From Dysgonamonadaceae bacterium (lineage in GTDB: Bacteria; Bacteroidota; Bacteroidia; Bacteroidales; Azobacteroidaceae): a stretch of 64,000 nucleotides of DNA. Positions 61,667 through 64,000 of this stretch are shown piece by piece. The notes beneath the pieces are model-generated. The model saw only the letters and a program-made list of their open reading frames with translations, made no database searches and had not been told where the DNA came from. The position numbers were made by a program, and so were the translations under genes. The stretch lies in contig JAITQA010000067.1 of the NCBI GenBank assembly GCA_031289145.1, forward strand, positions 16,603 through 80,602, read 5' to 3'. The stretch's first letter is position 1, and every line of letters starts with the position of its first letter.

Positions 61667-63451
61667 ATGACAAAAAAAACAGTCAAATTTAGTTTAGTCT
61701 ACCGGGATATGTGGCAATCTTCCGGAAAATATCAGCCGCGTGTTGACCAATTACGACAAATTGCTCCGGCAATTGTCAATATGGGTTGTTTTTCAAGAGT
61801 CGAAACCAACGGCGGCGCTTTCGAACAAGTAAATTTACTTTATGGCGAAAATCCCAATTTAGCTGTAAGAGAATTTACGGAGCCTTTTAATAAAGCGGGC
61901 ATACAAACCCACATGCTTGACCGCGGATTGAACGGACTCCGAATGAATCCGGTTCCGTCCGATGTAAGGAAACTGATGTACAAGGTAAAACATGCGCAAG
62001 GCGTTGACATCACCCGGATATTCTGCGGCCTGAACGATGCGAGGAACATTATTCCTTCCATCGACTATGCCAAAGAAGGAGGTATGATACCCCAGGCTTC
62101 CCTTTGCATCACCTATTCACCCATTCATACGGTGGATTATTATGTAAACTTAGCCAACCGGCTTATTGAAGCCGGTGCTGAAGAAATTTGTCTGAAAGAC
62201 ATGGCGGGTATCGGCCGGCCGTACAGCAACGGCCAGATTATCAAAGGAATCAAAAAACTTCACCCGGATATTCCCATACAATACCACGGACATTCCGGCC
62301 CCGGATTTTCCGTAGCATCTATGCTGGAGGCTGCCAATAACGGTGTTGACTACATTGATGTAGCCATGGAACCCTTGTCTTGGGGTATGGTGCATCCCGA
62401 TGTAATCACCATCCGAGCGATGCTGAAAGACGCCGGATTTTTGGTTCCGGATATCAATATGGAAGCGTATATGGAAGCGCGCCGCTTGACTCAGACATTT
62501 ATCGACGACTTTTTGGGATTCTTCATCGACCCGAGCAACAGAATTATGACATCCTTGCTGGTCGGATGCGGACTTCCGGGAGGCATGATGGGTTCCATGA
62601 TGGCCGATTTGAAAGGGATGCACGGCGCCATCAATTTAGCGCTCAAACAAAAAGGGAAAAAAGAAGTTTCGCTCAATAATCTGGTTGTTCAATTATTCAA
62701 GGAAGTGGAAGATATCTGGCCTATGCTGGGATATCCGCCCTTGGTAACTCCTTTCAGCCAGTATGTAAAAAATACCGCCTTGATGAATATCTTTGCTGCG
62801 GCAAAAGATGAACCCCGGTTCTCCATGATTGACAAAGACAGTTGGAACATGATTCTGGGAAAAACAGGAAAACTTCCCGGCCCGTTGGCGCCTGAAATTA
62901 TTGAATTGGCAAAAGCCAATAAGCTGGAATTTTATGAGGGAGACCCACAGGCTTCTTTCCCGGACGAATTGAGCCGTTTCCGGGAAGAGATGCAAACAAA
63001 TGGTTGGGAAGAAGGCCTCGACCAGGAAGAATTATTCGAGTTTGCCATGCACGAACGCCAATACCGCGATATGAAATCGGGTGCAGCCAAAAACCGCTTC
63101 AACCTGGAACTGGAACAAGCCAAAGAAAAAGCCGGAACGCCAATCATTGTCAAACGTCCGGTGGTAGAAATTCCCATGTTCAGTTTTGAAGAAATCAGCG
63201 CGGAATATCCATCGGCAAAACCGGTACATGCACCTTGCAAAGGACAGGTTATCTGGCAATACGACTTGATGGACGCTTCTACGGCTCCTTTTGAAGGTGC
63301 GACTATTGAAAAGGGAGAAAATCTTTGTTATATTCAAAGCTATTATGGAATTGAACCTGTAAAAGTCGGATATAGCGGAACAATCGTCGGAACATACATA
63401 AAACAAGGCGACCAGGTACAAAAAGGAGAAATCCTGGCATTTGTTAATTGA
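61667..63451 (+). CDS. Oxaloacetate decarboxylase alpha / pyruvate carboxylase B-like protein without biotin lysine
   Basis: I start at the ATG at 61667 behind a good promoter, giving 594 residues. The TIM-barrel carboxyltransferase domain is clear: SLVYRDMWQSSGKYQPRVDQ, CLKDMAGIGRPYSNGQIIKG with the active Lys (about residue 176), and YHGHSGPGFSVASMLEAANN with the metal-binding HxH. A conserved PYC_OADA-type middle follows. The last 75 residues have a biotinyl/lipoyl-like barrel (VHAPCKGQVIWQYDLMDAST, then GATIEKGENLCYIQSYYGIE and SGTIVGTYIKQGDQVQKGEI), but where biotin domains read EAMKM this one reads QSYYG, so the biotinylated Lys is missing. It may act with a separate biotin carrier or be a different enzyme. 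Confidence 0.88.
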   Translation: MTKKTVKFSLVYRDMWQSSGKYQPRVDQLRQIAPAIVNMGCFSRVETNGGAFEQVNLLYGENPNLAVREFTEPFNKAGIQTHMLDRGLNGLRMNPVPSDVRKLMYKVKHAQGVDITRIFCGLNDARNIIPSIDYAKEGGMIPQASLCITYSPIHTVDYYVNLANRLIEAGAEEICLKDMAGIGRPYSNGQIIKGIKKLHPDIPIQYHGHSGPGFSVASMLEAANNGVDYIDVAMEPLSWGMVHPDVITIRAMLKDAGFLVPDINMEAYMEARRLTQTFIDDFLGFFIDPSNRIMTSLLVGCGLPGGMMGSMMADLKGMHGAINLALKQKGKKEVSLNNLVVQLFKEVEDIWPMLGYPPLVTPFSQYVKNTALMNIFAAAKDEPRFSMIDKDSWNMILGKTGKLPGPLAPEIIELAKANKLEFYEGDPQASFPDELSRFREEMQTNGWEEGLDQEELFEFAMHERQYRDMKSGAAKNRFNLELEQAKEKAGTPIIVKRPVVEIPMFSFEEISAEYPSAKPVHAPCKGQVIWQYDLMDASTAPFEGATIEKGENLCYIQSYYGIEPVKVGYSGTIVGTYIKQGDQVQKGEILAFVN

Positions 63452-63470
63452 TTATAGTTCTTTGAAAGAA

Positions 63471-63513
63471 AAACGGTTGTATATTAATTAAATATACAAC
63501 CGTTTCGTTTTTT
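63471..63513 (+). terminator. Intrinsic terminator of the carboxyltransferase gene
   Basis: A perfect 15-bp stem (63471-63485 with 63491-63505), a 5-base loop, then CG and a run of T. It lies 20 bases after the stop at 63451. Confidence 0.88.
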
Positions 63514-63518
63514 ATTGT

Positions 63519-63539
63519 TGTTGTCTCACCAGGACAACA
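63519..63539. repeat. Inverted repeat upstream of the recombinase
   Basis: TGTTGTC (63519-63525) and GACAACA (63533-63539) around a 7-base centre. It could be a second terminator hairpin or a core-type binding site for the recombinase encoded next. Confidence 0.4.
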
Positions 63540-63610
63540 CAATGTTTTATCAACTCCTTTCTAACTTAATCTAAAACGCTCTATTTTATAGCATTTTACA
63601 AAATAAAAAA

Positions 63611-63672
63611 ATCAAATAAGATAAAGAAAAATCAAATGAAATAAAAAAAATTCTTACCGCAATTCTTACCGC
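63611..63672. repeat. Two sets of short tandem repeats upstream of the recombinase
   Basis: Two 20-base A-rich units (63611-63630 and 63631-63650) agree at 17 of 20 positions. They run into two exact copies of the 12-mer AATTCTTACCGC (63649-63660 and 63661-63672). Direct repeats of this size next to a tyrosine recombinase gene may be arm-type binding sites and mark one end of an integrated element. Confidence 0.65.
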
Positions 63673-63685
63673 AAAGATTTTTCAT

Positions 63686-63693
63686 TATCTTTG
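63686..63693 (+). promoter_or_regulatory. -7 box of the recombinase gene
   Basis: TATCTTTG matches TAnnTTTG, 25 bases before the ATG at 63719. The tandem 12-mers lie just upstream where a -33 region would be, so recombinase binding could affect its own expression. Confidence 0.4.
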
Positions 63694-63718
63694 TAGTGTT
63701 AAATCAAAAATCAATGTT

Positions 63719-64000
63719 ATGGCATCAATTAAATTTTATCTCACTCGTTCAAACTCAAAGGTTGAAACGTCAATCTTTTTTCTTTTGAATTACGGAGCGT
63801 TCAAGATGGTATCTGGAAAAAAGAAGTACATACCCTTGAAATATTATACGGATGAATCAATAATACCAACCTTTTGGAATCCCAAAACAGGACGTGCAAA
63901 GGAATCAAAGAAATTTCCACAATACCCGGAATTTAACGCTCGTTTACAGGACATTGAAGATACAGCGCTAAGCATATTAAGAAGGATACAAAACGATGGG
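63719..64000 (+). CDS. Tyrosine site-specific recombinase, N-terminal part (runs off window)
   Basis: From the ATG at 63719 the frame stays open for 94 codons to the right edge. The start MASIKFYLTRSNSKVETSIF and the segments KKYIPLKYYTDESIIPTFWN and PEFNARLQDIEDTALSILRR match the arm-DNA-binding domain of Bacteroidota tyrosine recombinases (integrases of conjugative transposons and invertases). The catalytic domain lies outside, so activity cannot be judged. Position next to tandem repeats and a terminator suggests the left end of an integrated element that continues to the right. Confidence 0.8.
   Translation, partial: MASIKFYLTRSNSKVETSIFFLLNYGAFKMVSGKKKYIPLKYYTDESIIPTFWNPKTGRAKESKKFPQYPEFNARLQDIEDTALSILRRIQNDG

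Noticed and set aside
63714..63850. Alternative ATG at 63714 for the recombinase
   Set aside because: It is in another frame that gives no recognisable protein; the ATG at 63719 gives the arm-binding domain.
1..64000. tRNA, rRNA or other structured RNA genes
   Set aside because: I looked for T-arm-like GGTTCGAxTCC patterns, including near the recombinase, and found no convincing case.

Overview
The window is chromosomal DNA of a Bacteroidota bacterium, most likely an anaerobic Bacteroidales. Evidence: a SusC/RagA TonB-dependent transporter, promoters of the Bacteroides type (TTTG, 19-21 nt, TAnnTTTG), two proteins with type IX secretion (T9SS) C-terminal sorting tails, a ferredoxin-dependent 2-oxoacid oxidoreductase operon, and a myo-inositol lipid cluster of the kind known from gut Bacteroidetes. 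There are 59 protein genes, no recognisable tRNA or rRNA gene, no CRISPR array, and no gene-free stretch above 300 bases.

Layout. (1) 1-9.3 kb: carbohydrate use. A SusC transporter, cut by the left edge, is divergent from a run of ROK kinase, MFS transporter, SIS-domain isomerase, creatininase-family hydrolase and secreted GH9 glycosidase. A membrane acyltransferase converges on its end. (2) 9.4-12.8 kb: translation operon thrS-infC-rpmI-rplT with a clear promoter and terminator. (3) 12.8-18.8 kb: three tandem secreted proteins with YadA-like head repeats and a C-terminal S74 intramolecular chaperone domain. (4) 18.8-45.4 kb: a large exopolysaccharide/capsule locus on the minus strand. It encodes export and chain-length proteins (Wza-like, Wzc-like, OmpA), an initiating sugar transferase, Wzy, five glycosyltransferases, a methyltransferase and 3-amino-3,6-dideoxyhexose enzymes (FdtA-like isomerases, DegT aminotransferase, GNAT). 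Embedded in it is a compact acyl-carrier module: three acyl carrier proteins, a KAS III, a ketoreductase-like SDR, an FkbH-like HAD protein, a VOC protein, an amino-acid adenylating enzyme and an acyltransferase-like protein. (5) 45.4-51.8 kb: inositol-lipid cluster (nucleotidyltransferase/ATP-grasp fusion, CDP-alcohol phosphotransferase, HAD phosphatase, inositol-phosphate synthase, PlsC-like acyltransferase) with an AraC regulator at its end. (6) 51.9-63.5 kb: mainly housekeeping genes: a PdxA-like protein, glnS, a TPR protein, ferredoxin plus 2-oxoacid:ferredoxin oxidoreductase, a putative porin, a solute-binding protein and an oxaloacetate decarboxylase-like protein. (7) 63.6-64 kb: the start of a tyrosine recombinase preceded by tandem repeats, probably the edge of an integrated element.

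How the parts fit. The most unusual feature is the carrier-protein module of section 4. It sits with almost no spacing between the amino-sugar genes and the sugar transferase, so I infer that it builds an uncommon acyl or aminoacyl group and attaches it to the amino sugar of the repeat unit. Several single-gene oddities also stand out. A PdxA homologue lacks all metal-binding histidines. A carboxyltransferase has a biotinyl-like domain without the biotin lysine. One of two adjacent FdtA copies has lost a catalytic histidine. Only one of three sister adhesin-like proteins carries a T9SS tail. All functional calls rest on motif recognition by eye; no database search was run.
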